A stretch of 64,000 nucleotides of DNA. It comes from JBGANR01 sp044222225 (lineage in GTDB: Bacteria > Actinomycetota > Actinomycetes > Mycobacteriales > Mycobacteriaceae). The DNA is taken from positions 1 through 64,000 of the forward strand of contig JBGANR010000023.1 in the NCBI GenBank assembly GCA_044222225.1, written 5' to 3'. Position numbers and translations under genes: made by a program. The notes beneath the pieces are model-generated. The model was given only the letters and a program-made list of their open reading frames with translations, was not told the origin of the DNA and made no database searches. Below are positions 8,389 through 18,243 of this stretch, piece after piece. Position 1 is the stretch's first letter; every line of letters starts with the position of its first letter.

Positions 8389-8997
8389 TCAGTTCTTCGA
8401 GTAGAACTCGACGATCAGCTGCTCGGCGATCGGGACGACGATCTGCGCCCGCGTCGGCTCCTGGTGGACCAGGATCCGCAGCGTGTTGGGCACGACCTGC
8501 AGCCAACCCGGCACCGGCCGGTCGCCCTGCAGCTCACGCGCGATCTGGAACGGCACGGTCTGCAGCGACTTCGGGCGGACGTCGATGATGTCGTACGACG
8601 AGACGCGGTAGCTCGGGACGTCGACCTTGACACCGTTGACGGTGAAGTGGCCGTGGCTCACGAGCTGGCGCGCCTGCCGACGGGTCCGGGCGATGCCGGC
8701 GCGGTAGACGACGTTGTCGAGACGGGTCTCGAGGATACGGAGCAGGTTCTCACCCGTCTTGCCCGACTTGCGGTGGGCTTCCTCGTAGTAGTTGGCGAAC
8801 TGCCGCTCCAGGACGCCGTAGGTGAAGCGCGCCTTCTGCTTCTCCTGCAGCTGGAGCAGGTACTCGCTCTCCTTGATCCGCGCGCGGCCGTGCTGGCCGG
8901 GCGGGTAGGGGCGACGTTCGAACGCCTGGTCTCCGCCGATGAGATCGACGCGCAGGCGACGCGACTTCTTGGTCGCGGGTCCGGTATAACGAGCCAT
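8389..8997 (-). CDS. rpsD: 30S ribosomal protein S4
   Basis: 202 residues. It starts MARYTGPATKKSRRL and has the S4 RNA-binding domain (ETRLDNVVYRAGIARTRRQARQLVSHGHF). This is the zinc-free form, with no N-terminal Cys cluster. In E. coli S4 represses the alpha operon; that control is not known to hold here. Confidence 0.98.
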   Translation of the reverse strand: MARYTGPATKKSRRLRVDLIGGDQAFERRPYPPGQHGRARIKESEYLLQLQEKQKARFTYGVLERQFANYYEEAHRKSGKTGENLLRILETRLDNVVYRAGIARTRRQARQLVSHGHFTVNGVKVDVPSYRVSSYDIIDVRPKSLQTVPFQIARELQGDRPVPGWLQVVPNTLRILVHQEPTRAQIVVPIAEQLIVEFYSKN

Positions 8998-9018
8998 TGT
9001 CGGTTCCTTCCTTTCCCG

Positions 9019-9426
9019 CTAGACCCGACGCCGCTTGGGCGGCCGGCAGCCGTTGTGCGGCTGCGGGGTGACGTCGGAGATGGTGCCCACCTCGAGGCCG
9101 GCGGCCTGAAGCGAACGGATCGCCGTCTCACGTCCCGAGCCGGGGCCCTTGACGAAGACGTCGACCTTCTTGACGCCGTGCTCCTGCGCCTTGCGGGCGG
9201 CGTTCTCGGCGGCGAGTTGCGCGGCGAACGGCGTGCTCTTGCGCGAACCCTTGAAGCCCACGTGACCCGACGACGCCCAGCTGATGATGTTTCCGCTGGG
9301 GTCGGAGATCGACACGATCGTGTTGTTGAACGTGCTCTTGATGTGCGCGTGGCCGTGCGGGACGTTCTTCTTATCGCGACGGCGGGTGCCCTTCTTGGGG
9401 CCGGCGCTGCGTGACTTGGGGGGCAT
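9019..9426 (-). CDS. rpsK: 30S ribosomal protein S11
   Basis: 135 residues with the S11 core NTIVSISDPSGNIISWASSG and the C-terminal PHNGCRPPKRRRV. The start at 9426 shares one base with the rpsM stop (TAATG). Confidence 0.98.
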   Translation of the reverse strand: MPPKSRSAGPKKGTRRRDKKNVPHGHAHIKSTFNNTIVSISDPSGNIISWASSGHVGFKGSRKSTPFAAQLAAENAARKAQEHGVKKVDVFVKGPGSGRETAIRSLQAAGLEVGTISDVTPQPHNGCRPPKRRRV

Positions 9427-9794
9427 TACTTCTTCTTCCCGGCGATGGTCTTCTTCGGGCCCTTGCGAGTACGGGCGTTGGTCTTGGTGCGCTGTCCGCG
9501 GACCGGCAGGCCACGGCGATGCCGCAGGCCCTGGTAGCAGCCGATCTCGATCTTGCGGCGGATGTCCGCCTGCACCTCACGGCGCAGGTCGCCCTCGACG
9601 CGCAGGTTGCCCTCGATGTACTCGCGGAGCTTGCTGACGTCCTCGTCGGTCAGGTCCTTCGCCCGCAGATCGGCCGAGAGGCCGGTGCCGGCGAGGATCT
9701 CCAGGGAGCGGGTGCGACCCACTCCATAGATGTAAGTCAGTGCGATCTCGAGCCGCTTCTCACGCGGCAGATCGACACCAGAAACACGTGCCAT
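9426..9794 (-). CDS. rpsM: 30S ribosomal protein S13
   Basis: 122 residues starting MARVSGVDLPREKRLEIALTY, with the helix-hairpin-helix YGVGRTRSLEIL and a basic C-terminal tail. It is followed by rpsK with a one-base overlap. The 185 bp upstream, to rpmJ, hold no other gene. Confidence 0.98.
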   Translation of the reverse strand: MARVSGVDLPREKRLEIALTYIYGVGRTRSLEILAGTGLSADLRAKDLTDEDVSKLREYIEGNLRVEGDLRREVQADIRRKIEIGCYQGLRHRRGLPVRGQRTKTNARTRKGPKKTIAGKKK

Positions 9795-9979
9795 GTGGCG
9801 CTGTCCTTGTCGTTTCTCGGAGGTCTGCTCCCGGCCCGTCCCACTCCTGACGCCGTAGCGCGCCGCTCACAGGCCCCGGCCTCCGCGCCGGGGGAAGGCG
9901 GTCGCTCGTCTGCGACCGCTGGAACCGGAAGTTCCGTCATGTTCAGTTGTGTCTCAAGCGACCGCTGAAAGCGCGGCGA

Positions 9980-10093
9980 TCAGCCCTGACGCTGCTTGTG
10001 ACGCAGGTTCTCGCAGATCACCATGACCCGACCGTTACGGCGGATCACCTTGCACTTCTCGCAGATCGGCTTGACGCTCGGGTTGACCTTCAC
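9980..10093 (-). CDS. rpmJ: 50S ribosomal protein L36
   Basis: 37 residues from a GTG at 10093, preceded by GAGGAG. The zinc-ribbon ligands are present: C11, C14, C27 and a His five positions later, so this is the C+ (zinc-binding) paralogue. It lies between infA and rpsM as in most bacteria. Confidence 0.95.
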   Translation of the reverse strand: MKVNPSVKPICEKCKVIRRNGRVMVICENLRHKQRQG

Positions 10094-10282
10094 GCCAATT
10101 TCTCCTCGGTCTGCTGTTTCTCCGCCCGGTAACCCGGTCGGCATGTCACACCACACACGTCATCCCGGCCGCGCGCATGCGTGACCGGGCGCGCAAGGCG
10201 CACCGTCGGCTGACGATACGCCACCCGCGACGCCCTTCCAAACCGGACGTCGCGGAAGCCTCGTCCGGGATACGCCAAAAGA
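10094..10282 (-). promoter_or_regulatory. upstream region of the rpmJ-rpsM-rpsK-rpsD unit
   Basis: There is no gene here. A GGTTACC heptamer (10128-10134, minus strand) follows a weak -10-like CATGCC (10140-10145) after 5 bp. It may be a degenerate copy of the promoter-start motif seen at other ribosomal operons in this window. No good -35 was found. Confidence 0.25.
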
Positions 10283-10305
10283 CCCCCGCCGCGTCGCGGC
10301 AGGGG
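10277..10305 (-). terminator. intrinsic terminator after infA
   Basis: On the minus strand a GC-rich stem (CCCCTGCCGC / GCGGCGGGG, about 10283-10305) is followed by TCTTTT (10277-10282). It separates infA from rpmJ. Confidence 0.8.
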
Positions 10306-10320
10306 CCCTGCAGTCGATGT

Positions 10321-10542
10321 CTACTTGTAGCGGTAGACGATGCGGCCGCGAGTCAGGTCGTAGGGCGACAGCTCCACGACGACGCGGTCCTCAGGCAGGA
10401 TGCGGATGTAGTGCTGCCGCATCTTGCCGCTGATGTGCGCGAGCACCTTGTGTCCGTTCTCGAGCTCAATGCGGAACATCGCATTGGGCAGAGGTTCGAC
10501 GACGCGACCCTCGACTTCGATGGCTCCGTCCTTCTTGGCCAT
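10321..10542 (-). CDS. infA: translation initiation factor IF-1
   Basis: 73 residues (MAKKDGAIEVEGRVVEPLP...GRIVYRYK), a single OB-fold that binds the 30S A site. The ATG at 10542 follows GGAGGA; a GTG three codons earlier overlaps that ribosome-binding site and is less likely. It is monocistronic by its own terminator. A TAAGCT (10603-10608) with TTGGGT 19 bp upstream (10628-10633) is a possible promoter. Confidence 0.97.
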   Translation of the reverse strand: MAKKDGAIEVEGRVVEPLPNAMFRIELENGHKVLAHISGKMRQHYIRILPEDRVVVELSPYDLTRGRIVYRYK

Positions 10543-10664
10543 ATCCTCCACGATCCTGTGTGTCTCGTACGCCGGCCGGAATGGGTCGGCACCCGACGGT
10601 CGAGCTTACGCCCCGACGGTCTGTCCGACCCAATCGAGAATCCCCCACCGCTATGCTGACCGCC

Positions 10665-11114
10665 GTGCGAGCAGTGGTGCAGCGGGTGTGCGAGGCCTCC
10701 GTCGACGTGGCGGGCGAGACGGTGGGCCGGCTCGACCTGGCTCCGGGACAGCAGGGACTCGTCGCGCTCGTCGGCGTCACCCGCGGCGACGACACCGCCG
10801 TCGCCGCGACGCTCGCCGACAAGATCTGGCGGCTGCGGATCCTCGACGGCGAACGGTCCGCCGCGGACGTCGACGCGCCGATCCTCGTCATCAGCCAGTT
10901 CACGCTCTACGCGAACACCGACAAGGGACGCCGTCCGTCCTGGAACGGCGCCGCCCCGGGCCTCATCGCGCAGCCGCTGGTCGACGCCGTCGTCACCGAA
11001 CTGCGCGCCCTCGGCGCGACGGTGGCGACGGGGCGCTTCGGCGCGCACATGCGAGTGCGGCTCGTCAACGACGGACCGGTGACGATCCCGCTCGACGTCG
11101 CAGCGCGAGCCTGA
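10665..11114 (+). CDS. dtd: D-aminoacyl-tRNA deacylase
   Basis: 149 residues from the GTG at 10665 (MRAVVQRV, the family start); an ATG four codons earlier at 10653 is the alternative. Hallmarks are SQFTLYANTDKGRRPSWN and the C-terminal NDGPVTIPLD. The enzyme hydrolyses D-aminoacyl-tRNAs and Gly-tRNA(Ala). It runs opposite to the ribosomal genes and converges on map. Confidence 0.95.
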   Translation: MRAVVQRVCEASVDVAGETVGRLDLAPGQQGLVALVGVTRGDDTAVAATLADKIWRLRILDGERSAADVDAPILVISQFTLYANTDKGRRPSWNGAAPGLIAQPLVDAVVTELRALGATVATGRFGAHMRVRLVNDGPVTIPLDVAARA

Positions 11115-11159
11115 ATCGCGGCGCGAGACCGAGTCGCAGCGGGAGACCGAGTCGCCGGG

Positions 11160-11966
11160 CTAACCCGACCAGTCCGGGCGGACCGTCAGGATCCTCGGCC
11201 CGTCGGCCGTCACGGCCACCGTGTGCTCCCAGTGCGACGCGCGTGAACCGTCGTCGGTGACGACGGTCCAGTCGTCGTCGAGGACGGCCGTCTCGGTGGT
11301 GCCGAGGGTCAGCATCGGCTCGATGGCCAGCGTCGACCCGACGACGAGCTGCGGCCCCTTGCCCGGCTTGCCCTCGTTGGGCAGGAACGGATCCATGTGC
11401 ATCTCACGACCGATGGCGTGGCCGCCGTAGCCGTCGACGATGCCGAACGAACGGCCGAACCGGCGCTCGGCGGCCCGCGTGGCCGTCTCGATGGCATGCG
11501 AGACGTCCGTCAGGCGGTTGCCCGGCAGCATCGCAGCGATGCCGCCCTCCATCGAGAACCGCGTGGCCTCGTTGAGGTCGGCGTCGGCCGCCGAGATCGG
11601 GCCGACGGCGAACGTCCACGCCGAATCGCCGTGCCAGCCGTCGAGGATGGCGCCGCAGTCGATGGAGACGAGGTCGCCCTCGGCGATCACCACGTCCTTC
11701 GACGGGATGCCGTGGACGACGACCTCGTTGACCGAGCTGCAGATGGAGCCGGGGAAGCCGTGATAGCCCTTGAACGACGGCACGGCGCCGGCACCGCGGA
11801 TGACGGCCTCGGCCACCGCGTCGAGTTCGAGCGTGGAGACGCCGACGGCGGCCGCCCGGCGGACCGCGACGAGAGCCTCGCCGACGATCGCACCGGCGGC
11901 CGCCATCGCGTCGAGCTCACCGCTCGTCCGAAACGGGACGACCTTCCGGCGTCGCAGTCCTCTCAC
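11160..11966 (-). CDS. map: methionine aminopeptidase, type I
   Basis: 268 residues. Metal ligands are visible: Asp in SIDCGAILDGWHGDSAW, His in GHAIGREMHMDPF and Glu in LAIEPML. It removes N-terminal methionine from nascent proteins. The GTG at 11966 overlaps the adk stop (GTGA), so it is coupled to secY-adk. The 45 bp between dtd and map contain a repeated GAGACCGAGTCGC. Confidence 0.97.
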   Translation of the reverse strand: MRGLRRRKVVPFRTSGELDAMAAAGAIVGEALVAVRRAAAVGVSTLELDAVAEAVIRGAGAVPSFKGYHGFPGSICSSVNEVVVHGIPSKDVVIAEGDLVSIDCGAILDGWHGDSAWTFAVGPISAADADLNEATRFSMEGGIAAMLPGNRLTDVSHAIETATRAAERRFGRSFGIVDGYGGHAIGREMHMDPFLPNEGKPGKGPQLVVGSTLAIEPMLTLGTTETAVLDDDWTVVTDDGSRASHWEHTVAVTADGPRILTVRPDWSG

Positions 11967-12504
11967 GCCGAGACGGCGCGGAGCACGCGCTGCAGCACCT
12001 CTTCGATGTCGCCCACCGCGTCGATGCTGCGGACTTCGCCGCCGTAGTACTCGAGCAGCGGCTCGGTCTCGCGCCGGTAGACCTGCTGCCGGTTGCGGAT
12101 GACGTCCTCCTGGTCGTCCGCGCGACCCCGCGCGAGCATCCGCTCGACGACGACGTTCTCGTCGACGATGAGCGACAGCACGGCGTCGATCTCCTCGCCC
12201 TGCTCCTTGAGGATCGCGCCCAGCGCGTCGGCCTGCTCGACCGAGCGCGGGAAGCCGTCGAGGATGAAGCCGTCCGCGGCGTCCGGCTCGGCGATGCGCT
12301 GACGCACCATGTCGACGGTCACCGACGCCGGGACCAGCTCGCCCGCGTCCAGGTAGCGCCTCGCCTCGAGGCCCAGCGCCGTGCCCTGCGCGATGTTCGC
12401 GCGGAACAGATCGCCCGTCGAGATGTGCGGGATGCCCAGGCTCTCCGACAACATCTCCGCCTGCGTGCCCTTACCCGCGCCGGGCGGACCCAGCATGATC
12501 AGTC

Positions 12505-12508
<4 letters not shown>
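11963..12508 (-). CDS. adk: adenylate kinase
   Basis: 181 residues, the short-lid form. The P-loop is GPPGAGKGTQAE near the N-terminus. FILDGFPRSVEQADAL and the lid region RGRADDQEDVIRNR follow. It interconverts ATP, AMP and ADP. It overlaps the secY stop by 4 bp (ATGA). Confidence 0.98.
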
Positions 12509-13836
<1,328 letters not shown>

Positions 13837-13913
13837 CTAACTCCTCCTGAGAGCTTCTTAGCTTGATGTGCGGGCCGCAGCCGAACGCCGGCCCCGCTGA
13901 GCGCGAGAAATAA

Positions 13914-13930
13914 GCAACCCCTGCACTCTA
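13914..13930 (-). promoter_or_regulatory. candidate secY promoter (-10 and GGTTGC start motif)
   Basis: Minus strand: -10 TAGAGT (13925-13930), 5 bp, then GGTTGC (13914-13919). This matches the spacing at the S10, rplN and rpsH promoters. No convincing -35 was found. The predicted leader is about 75 nt. Confidence 0.4.
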
Positions 13931-14041
13931 CCGCGCCCGAAACCGGTCGGATCGGCGGCCGCGCGTCGTCTGGACGCGCCCCATCCGACGCACCGGCGGG
14001 GTGACCGGGATCCGGCCCCGGGGTGCGCAGACGGAAGAACG

Positions 14042-14082
14042 GCCGCCGCCGACCGTACCCGAGAGGCACGATCGGCGGCGGC
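14042..14082 (-). terminator. hairpin after rplO
   Basis: GC-rich arms GCCGCCGCCGA and (A)TCGGCGGCGGC with extra pairing at the loop side; the minus strand then reads GTTCTTCC. It lies in the 308-bp rplO-secY gap and would end the rpsH-rplO transcript. Confidence 0.65.
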
Positions 14083-14144
14083 GCTGACCAGACGGCCTGC
14101 GCGAACAGCTGGATCACCGTTCCCGCACGACGCCTAGTCGTCGA

Positions 14145-14585
14145 TCACAGCTCGGTGGTCGTCCCGCCGGCAGCCGCGATCTTCTCCTTGGCCGAGCCCG
14201 AGAACTTGTTCGCGGTCACCTGCACGGAGACGGCGATGTCGCCCTCACCGAGCACCTTGACGAGCTCGTTCTTGCGAACGGCGCCCTTGGCGACGAGGTC
14301 GGCGACCGAGACGGCCCCGCCCTCCGGGAACAGCCGCTCGATGTCGGCGACGTTGACGACCTGGTACTCGACCCGGTTGCGGTTCTTGAAGCCCTTGAGC
14401 TTCGGGAGCCGCATGTGGATCGGCATCTGGCCGCCCTCGAACGCCGCGGGGACGTTCTTGCGGGCCTTGGTGCCCTTGGTGCCGCGACCGGCGGTCTTAC
14501 CCTTCGAGCCCTCACCGCGGCCGACGCGGATCTTGTCCTTCTTGGCACCGCGTGCCGGACGAAGGTCATGCAACTTGATGGTCAT
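14145..14585 (-). CDS. rplO: 50S ribosomal protein L15
   Basis: 146 residues starting MTIKLHDLRPARGAKKDKIRV, with the glycine-rich N-terminal extension (GRGEGSKGKTAGRGTKG). It is the last gene of the rpsH block, 3 bp after rpmD. Confidence 0.98.
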   Translation of the reverse strand: MTIKLHDLRPARGAKKDKIRVGRGEGSKGKTAGRGTKGTKARKNVPAAFEGGQMPIHMRLPKLKGFKNRNRVEYQVVNVADIERLFPEGGAVSVADLVAKGAVRKNELVKVLGEGDIAVSVQVTANKFSGSAKEKIAAAGGTTTEL

Positions 14586-14588
14586 GCT

Positions 14589-14768
14589 TTACACCTCCTC
14601 GACGGTCACGAGATGGCGAACCGCGTTGATGAGTCCACGGGTCTGCGCGTCGTCCTCCCGGACGACCTCCTGGCGGATGCCACGAAGGCCGAGCGTCCGC
14701 AGGCTGGCGCGCTGGTTCTGCTTCGACCCGATGGTGCTGCGCACCTGGGTCACCTTGAGCTGGGCCAT
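14589..14768 (-). CDS. rpmD: 50S ribosomal protein L30
   Basis: 59 residues, MAQLKVTQVRSTIGSKQNQR and so on, with the L30 signature TLRSLGL-like segment RTLGLRGIRQEV. The ATG at 14768 overlaps the region after the rpsE stop by one base. Confidence 0.96.
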   Translation of the reverse strand: MAQLKVTQVRSTIGSKQNQRASLRTLGLRGIRQEVVREDDAQTRGLINAVRHLVTVEEV

Positions 14769-14769
14769 G

Positions 14770-15420
14770 TCACACTCCCTGTCCCGCACGCGCCCGCGCC
14801 CGCAGCATGCCCGCGGGGGCCACGTCCTCGACGGGCAGACCGCGGCGGGCCGCGACCTCCTCCGGACGCTGCAGCTGCTTGAGAGCCGCCACGGTGGCGT
14901 GCACCACGTTGATCGCGTTGTCCGAGCCCAGGCTCTTGCCGAGGATGTCGTGGACACCCGCGCACTCGAGCACGGCACGGACGGCACCGCCGGCGATGAC
15001 GCCGGTACCGGGGCTGGCCGGACGCAGCATGACGACGCCGGCCGCGGCCTCACCCTGCACCGGGTGGGTCACGGTGCCGCCGATGAGCGGCACGCGGAAG
15101 AAGTTCTTGCGAGCCTCTTCGACACCCTTCTGAATGGCCGCGGGAACTTCCTTGGCCTTGCCATAGCCGACGCCCACGAGTCCGTTGCCGTCGCCCACGA
15201 CGACGAGCGCCGTGAAGCTGAAGCGCCGGCCGCCCTTGACGACCTTGGACACGCGGTTGATCGTGACGACGCGCTCGAGCTGGTTCTTCTCGGCCGCATC
15301 CCGGCCGCCGCGCTGATCGCGGCGGTCGCGACCGCCGCCCCCGCGGCGCCCGTCGTTGCTGTTGTTGTTGTTGCTGTCGGCGGGGCCGCTTCCGCCGTCA
15401 CGCCGCTGACGTCCCGGCAT
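14770..15420 (-). CDS. rpsE: 30S ribosomal protein S5
   Basis: 216 residues. The first ~45 form a Gly/Arg/Asn-rich extension that includes SNNNNSND. They are followed by the S5 domains (LERVVTINRVSKVVKGGRRF, VGVGYGKAKEVPAAIQK). The enlarged N-terminus is common in actinobacteria. Confidence 0.98.
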   Translation of the reverse strand: MPGRQRRDGGSGPADSNNNNSNDGRRGGGGRDRRDQRGGRDAAEKNQLERVVTINRVSKVVKGGRRFSFTALVVVGDGNGLVGVGYGKAKEVPAAIQKGVEEARKNFFRVPLIGGTVTHPVQGEAAAGVVMLRPASPGTGVIAGGAVRAVLECAGVHDILGKSLGSDNAINVVHATVAALKQLQRPEEVAARRGLPVEDVAPAGMLRARARAGQGV

Positions 15421-15463
15421 CAGGCCTCTCCTTCTTCGGTACGGATGGTCGTCGTGGAGATCA

Positions 15464-15862
15464 TCAGAACGCCAGACCTCCCTCGCGGGCAGCGTCCGCC
15501 AGGGCCGCGATGCGGCCGTGGTAGGCGTTGCCGCCGCGATCGAAGACCACGGACTCGATGCCGGCGGCCTTGGCCCGCTCGGCGATCAGCTGGCCGACAC
15601 GACGGCTGCGCGCCGACTTGTCGCCCTCGAAGCCACGGACGTCGGCCTCGATCGACGACGCGGCGGCCAGCGTGCGGCCGGTCAGGTCGTCGATCAGCTG
15701 GACGTGGATGTGGCGCGCCGAACGATGCACGAACAGACGCGGCCGCTCGGCGGTGCCGGCGACCCGCTTGCGGATCCGGAAGTGCCGGTTGCCCTTGGCG
15801 ACCCGGCGACGGGTGGAGACGTCCTTGCCGATCGGCTGACGCACGGTGGTGGTTTCGCTCAT
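15464..15862 (-). CDS. rplR: 50S ribosomal protein L18
   Basis: 132 residues from the ATG at 15862 (MSETTTVRQPIGK); a GTG two codons upstream at 15868 overlaps the rplF stop (GTGA) and is equally possible. It has the 5S-rRNA-binding segment RLFVHRSARHIHVQLIDD. Confidence 0.97.
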   Translation of the reverse strand: MSETTTVRQPIGKDVSTRRRVAKGNRHFRIRKRVAGTAERPRLFVHRSARHIHVQLIDDLTGRTLAAASSIEADVRGFEGDKSARSRRVGQLIAERAKAAGIESVVFDRGGNAYHGRIAALADAAREGGLAF

Positions 15863-15864
15863 GA

Positions 15865-16404
15865 TCACTTACCCGTCTTTCCGACCTTGCGGCGGATCTG
15901 CTCGCCCGCGTAACGGACGCCCTTGCCCTTGTACGGGTCGGGACGCCGGAGGCGGCGGATGTTCGCCGAGATCTGGCCGACCTGCTGCTTGTCGATACCC
16001 GTCACCGAGAACTTGGTGGGCGACTCGACCGCGAAGGTGATGCCCTCGGGGGCCTCGACCGGCACGGGGTGGCTGTAGCCCAGCGCGAACTCCAGGTTCT
16101 GGCCCTTGAGCTGAACGCGGTAGCCGACGCCGTAGATCTCCAGCTTCGTCGTGTAGCCCTGCGTGACGCCGACGACCATGTTCTGGATCAGGGTCCGGGA
16201 CAGACCGTGCAACGAGCGGTTGCGACGATCGTCGTTGGGCCGCGCGACGACGACACTGCCGTCTTCACCGCGGCTGACCGAGATCGGCTCCGCGACGGAG
16301 AAGGCGAGTTCGCCCTTGGGGCCCTTGACCTTGACGTCCTGGCCGTCGATCGAGACATCGACGCCGGCCGGGATCTGGACGGGGTGCTTACCGATGCGTG
16401 ACAT
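15865..16404 (-). CDS. rplF: 50S ribosomal protein L6
   Basis: 179 residues, MSRIGKHPVQIPAGVDVSID at the start, and the C-terminal RRPDPYKGKGVRYAGEQIRRK signature. Confidence 0.98.
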   Translation of the reverse strand: MSRIGKHPVQIPAGVDVSIDGQDVKVKGPKGELAFSVAEPISVSRGEDGSVVVARPNDDRRNRSLHGLSRTLIQNMVVGVTQGYTTKLEIYGVGYRVQLKGQNLEFALGYSHPVPVEAPEGITFAVESPTKFSVTGIDKQQVGQISANIRRLRRPDPYKGKGVRYAGEQIRRKVGKTGK

Positions 16405-16419
16405 TGCTTGGCTCCTCCC

Positions 16420-16818
16420 CTACCAGACGTACGCGAGGACTTCGCCGCCCACGCCCTTCTTGGCCGCCTGGCGGTCGGTCAGCAGGCCGGAGGACGTGGA
16501 GATGATCGCCACGCCGAGGCCGCCGAGAACCTTGGGCAGATTGGTGGACTTCGCGTAGACACGAAGACCCGGCTTCGACACACGGCGCAGGCCGGCGATG
16601 CTGCGCTCGCGGCTCGGTCCGTACTTGAGAGACACGACGAGGTTCTTGCCGACCTCGGCGTCCTCGGTGCGGTAGGAGGTGATGTAGCCCTCGCGCTTGA
16701 GGATCTCGGCGATGTTCACCTTGATCTTCGAGTGCGGCAGGGTCACCTCATCGTGGTACGCCGAATTGGCGTTACGCAGACGCGTCAAGAAGTCTGCGAT
16801 CGGATCAGTCATCGTCAT
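16420..16818 (-). CDS. rpsH: 30S ribosomal protein S8
   Basis: 132 residues (MTMTDPIADFLTRLRNANSAY, C-terminal STSSGLLTDRQAAKKGVGGEV). It is the first gene of the rpsH-rplF-rplR-rpsE-rpmD-rplO block. It is cut off from its usual neighbour rpsN by the 17-21 kb island. Upstream on the minus strand an AGAAAGGT leads into a tiny 8-codon reading frame (MTVTHDDD) that overlaps the rpsH start and could be a leader peptide or the true entry point for ribosomes. Confidence 0.97.
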   Translation of the reverse strand: MTMTDPIADFLTRLRNANSAYHDEVTLPHSKIKVNIAEILKREGYITSYRTEDAEVGKNLVVSLKYGPSRERSIAGLRRVSKPGLRVYAKSTNLPKVLGGLGVAIISTSSGLLTDRQAAKKGVGGEVLAYVW

Positions 16819-17023
16819 GAGTGACCGTCATACCTTTCTCGCGGCGGTTCCCATGCATCACGCGCTCGCCGGTTCCCTGGTCAGGGCCTGGCTCGTCGCG
16901 TCGTGGGCCTACTGCGAAGCGTGGACGTCCTGGCCGAGCGCTCGCCCGCCAGGTCCGGACCGGCAGAACCGGTTCGGGGTGGTGCCCCCGGGGTCCGACG
17001 CATGCGAGTACGCCGCCACTCCG

Positions 17024-17064
17024 GGCAACCGTTCTAGTGTAGGGACCCGCCTGTCCGCGGCCAA
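17024..17064 (-). promoter_or_regulatory. candidate rpsH promoter
   Basis: Minus strand: -35 TTGGCC (17059-17064), 17-bp spacer, -10 TACACT (17036-17041), then 5 bp and GGTTGCC (17024-17030). The flanks CGATTTGG and GGTTGCCCGG are nearly the same as at the rplN promoter. The predicted leader is about 200 nt; the 16819-17023 stretch holds no other gene. Confidence 0.6.
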
Positions 17065-17084
17065 ATCGCGGGCGCGGGCACGAC

Positions 17085-17161
17085 CTCCCCGGATGTCCGT
17101 CATAGCGAGGCGCCGAGGAGATTATTGTCACGGCGGGTCGCTCAGGCGGACATCCGGGGAG
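17085..17161. repeat. 77-bp palindromic repeat, copy A
   Basis: Perfect 15-bp terminal inverted repeats CTCCCCGGATGTCCG (17085-17099) and CGGACATCCGGGGAG (17147-17161). Further inward pairing exists (AGCGA/TCGCT, CGCCG/CGGCG). The exact centre carries GGAGATTATTGTC (17117-17129). About 45 of 46 bases of the left half are shared with copy B. The DUF559 gene ends inside this copy. Confidence 0.85.
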
Positions 17162-17969
17162 CGCGCCGATGCTCCCGACGCCGGACGAGCGCGCGCACGT
17201 CCGCGAGCACCTCGTCCCAGCCGTACATGACGTCGTCGTACGTCACTCGCATCACAAGGAACCCGTGGGTCACCGAAACGCGGTCCCGTCGCCGGTCCGT
17301 CGCGTACTGCGACGCGCTCGTGTGGTGCGCCTTGCTGTCTACCTCGACGATGAGCCGATCCCCGACGAGGAGGTCGACCCGGCCCACCCCCAGAATCGGC
17401 ACCTGGGTGCGGACGCCGACGCCCGCGCTCCGCAGGCGCACCCGCACAAGCGATTCCGTTCCGGACTGCGCCGCGGGATCACAGCGGGCGAGCAGGTCGC
17501 GGACCCCGGCCGGCGCGGCGGCGACGGCCGTCGCCAACTCGTCCAGGGTGAGGAGGCGGGAATTGAGCACGGAGTCACAGGCGGCGACGAAGCAGTCGTT
17601 CGGCAGACACCGCCATGCGCACGCGACAGCGATCTCCGGCGGGTCGACGGCCCGGTCGATCGGCGGATAGGCGCCCTTCACCAGGCAGTATCGTCGACGT
17701 CCCGCCCGGGCGGCACGCTCGCCGGCGCGGATGTGCAGTCCGGCGTGAGGCGGCACCCACACTCCCCGTTTGCCCAACGCCGAGACGCAGCCGAGAACGC
17801 CACCCGAACGCACCGCGTCCGCCACATCGGGATCGGCCTGCGACGTCGCGTACCAACCGGCACGAAGCCGCACCATGCGTCCGCCTCGGCACATGCGACG
17901 CCGCGCCGCGTCACCGATCCCCCGGCGTTCGAGCTCCGCGTTCGAATACACGCCCCAGTCCCCCTGCAT
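17142..17969 (-). CDS. DUF559 (Vsr-like nuclease fold) protein with AbiEi-type winged helix
   Basis: 275 residues. Residues ~1-45 look like the AbiEi antitoxin N-terminal winged helix (RRMCRGGRMVRLRAGWYA). The C-terminal third has the DUF559 PD-(D/E)xK pattern, Asp in GVGRVDLLVG and then EVDSKAHH. Such proteins are common and multi-copy in Gordonia-like genomes; their activity is not settled. The ATG at 17969 follows GGGAGGAAATC. The last residues (RMSA) and stop lie in palindrome copy A, and copy B lies 158 bp upstream of the start, so the gene is bracketed by repeats. Confidence 0.85.
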   Translation of the reverse strand: MQGDWGVYSNAELERRGIGDAARRRMCRGGRMVRLRAGWYATSQADPDVADAVRSGGVLGCVSALGKRGVWVPPHAGLHIRAGERAARAGRRRYCLVKGAYPPIDRAVDPPEIAVACAWRCLPNDCFVAACDSVLNSRLLTLDELATAVAAAPAGVRDLLARCDPAAQSGTESLVRVRLRSAGVGVRTQVPILGVGRVDLLVGDRLIVEVDSKAHHTSASQYATDRRRDRVSVTHGFLVMRVTYDDVMYGWDEVLADVRALVRRREHRRAPRMSA

Positions 17970-18126
17970 GATTTCCTCCCGACATCGCCTACTCCCCAGC
18001 CGAGGGTGACCCGATGGGGTGAGTCAGGCAACGAGTCCCGGGCGAAACTGTGGACAAACCGGCGGAAAAGAGCGCTTTCTCGGAATGTCGGCTCCGCCGT
18101 CCACAGGTTCACCCGGCCGCTCCGCG

Positions 18127-18215
18127 GGTGACCTCCCCGGATGTCCGTCATAGCGAGGCGCCGAGGAGATTATTGTCATGGCGGTCCGCTCAGCCGGACA
18201 TCTGGGGAGGTCGCC
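18127..18215. repeat. 89-bp palindromic repeat, copy B
   Basis: 21-bp terminal arms (18127-18147 and 18195-18215) with two mismatches extend the same CTCCCCGGATGTCCG ends as copy A. The centre GGAGATTATTGTC (18165-18177) is exactly mid-way. It stands in direct orientation to copy A at a distance of 1048 bp. An in-frame ATG at 18178 inside it could extend the dehydrogenase gene. Confidence 0.85.
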
Positions 18216-18243
18216 GACTCAGCCATCGTCAGAAGGGGCCCGC

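Noticed and set aside
17169..18131. Long plus-strand reading frame opposite the DUF559 gene
   Set aside because: Arg/Pro/His-rich, no domain; it is an antisense shadow of the well-supported minus-strand gene.
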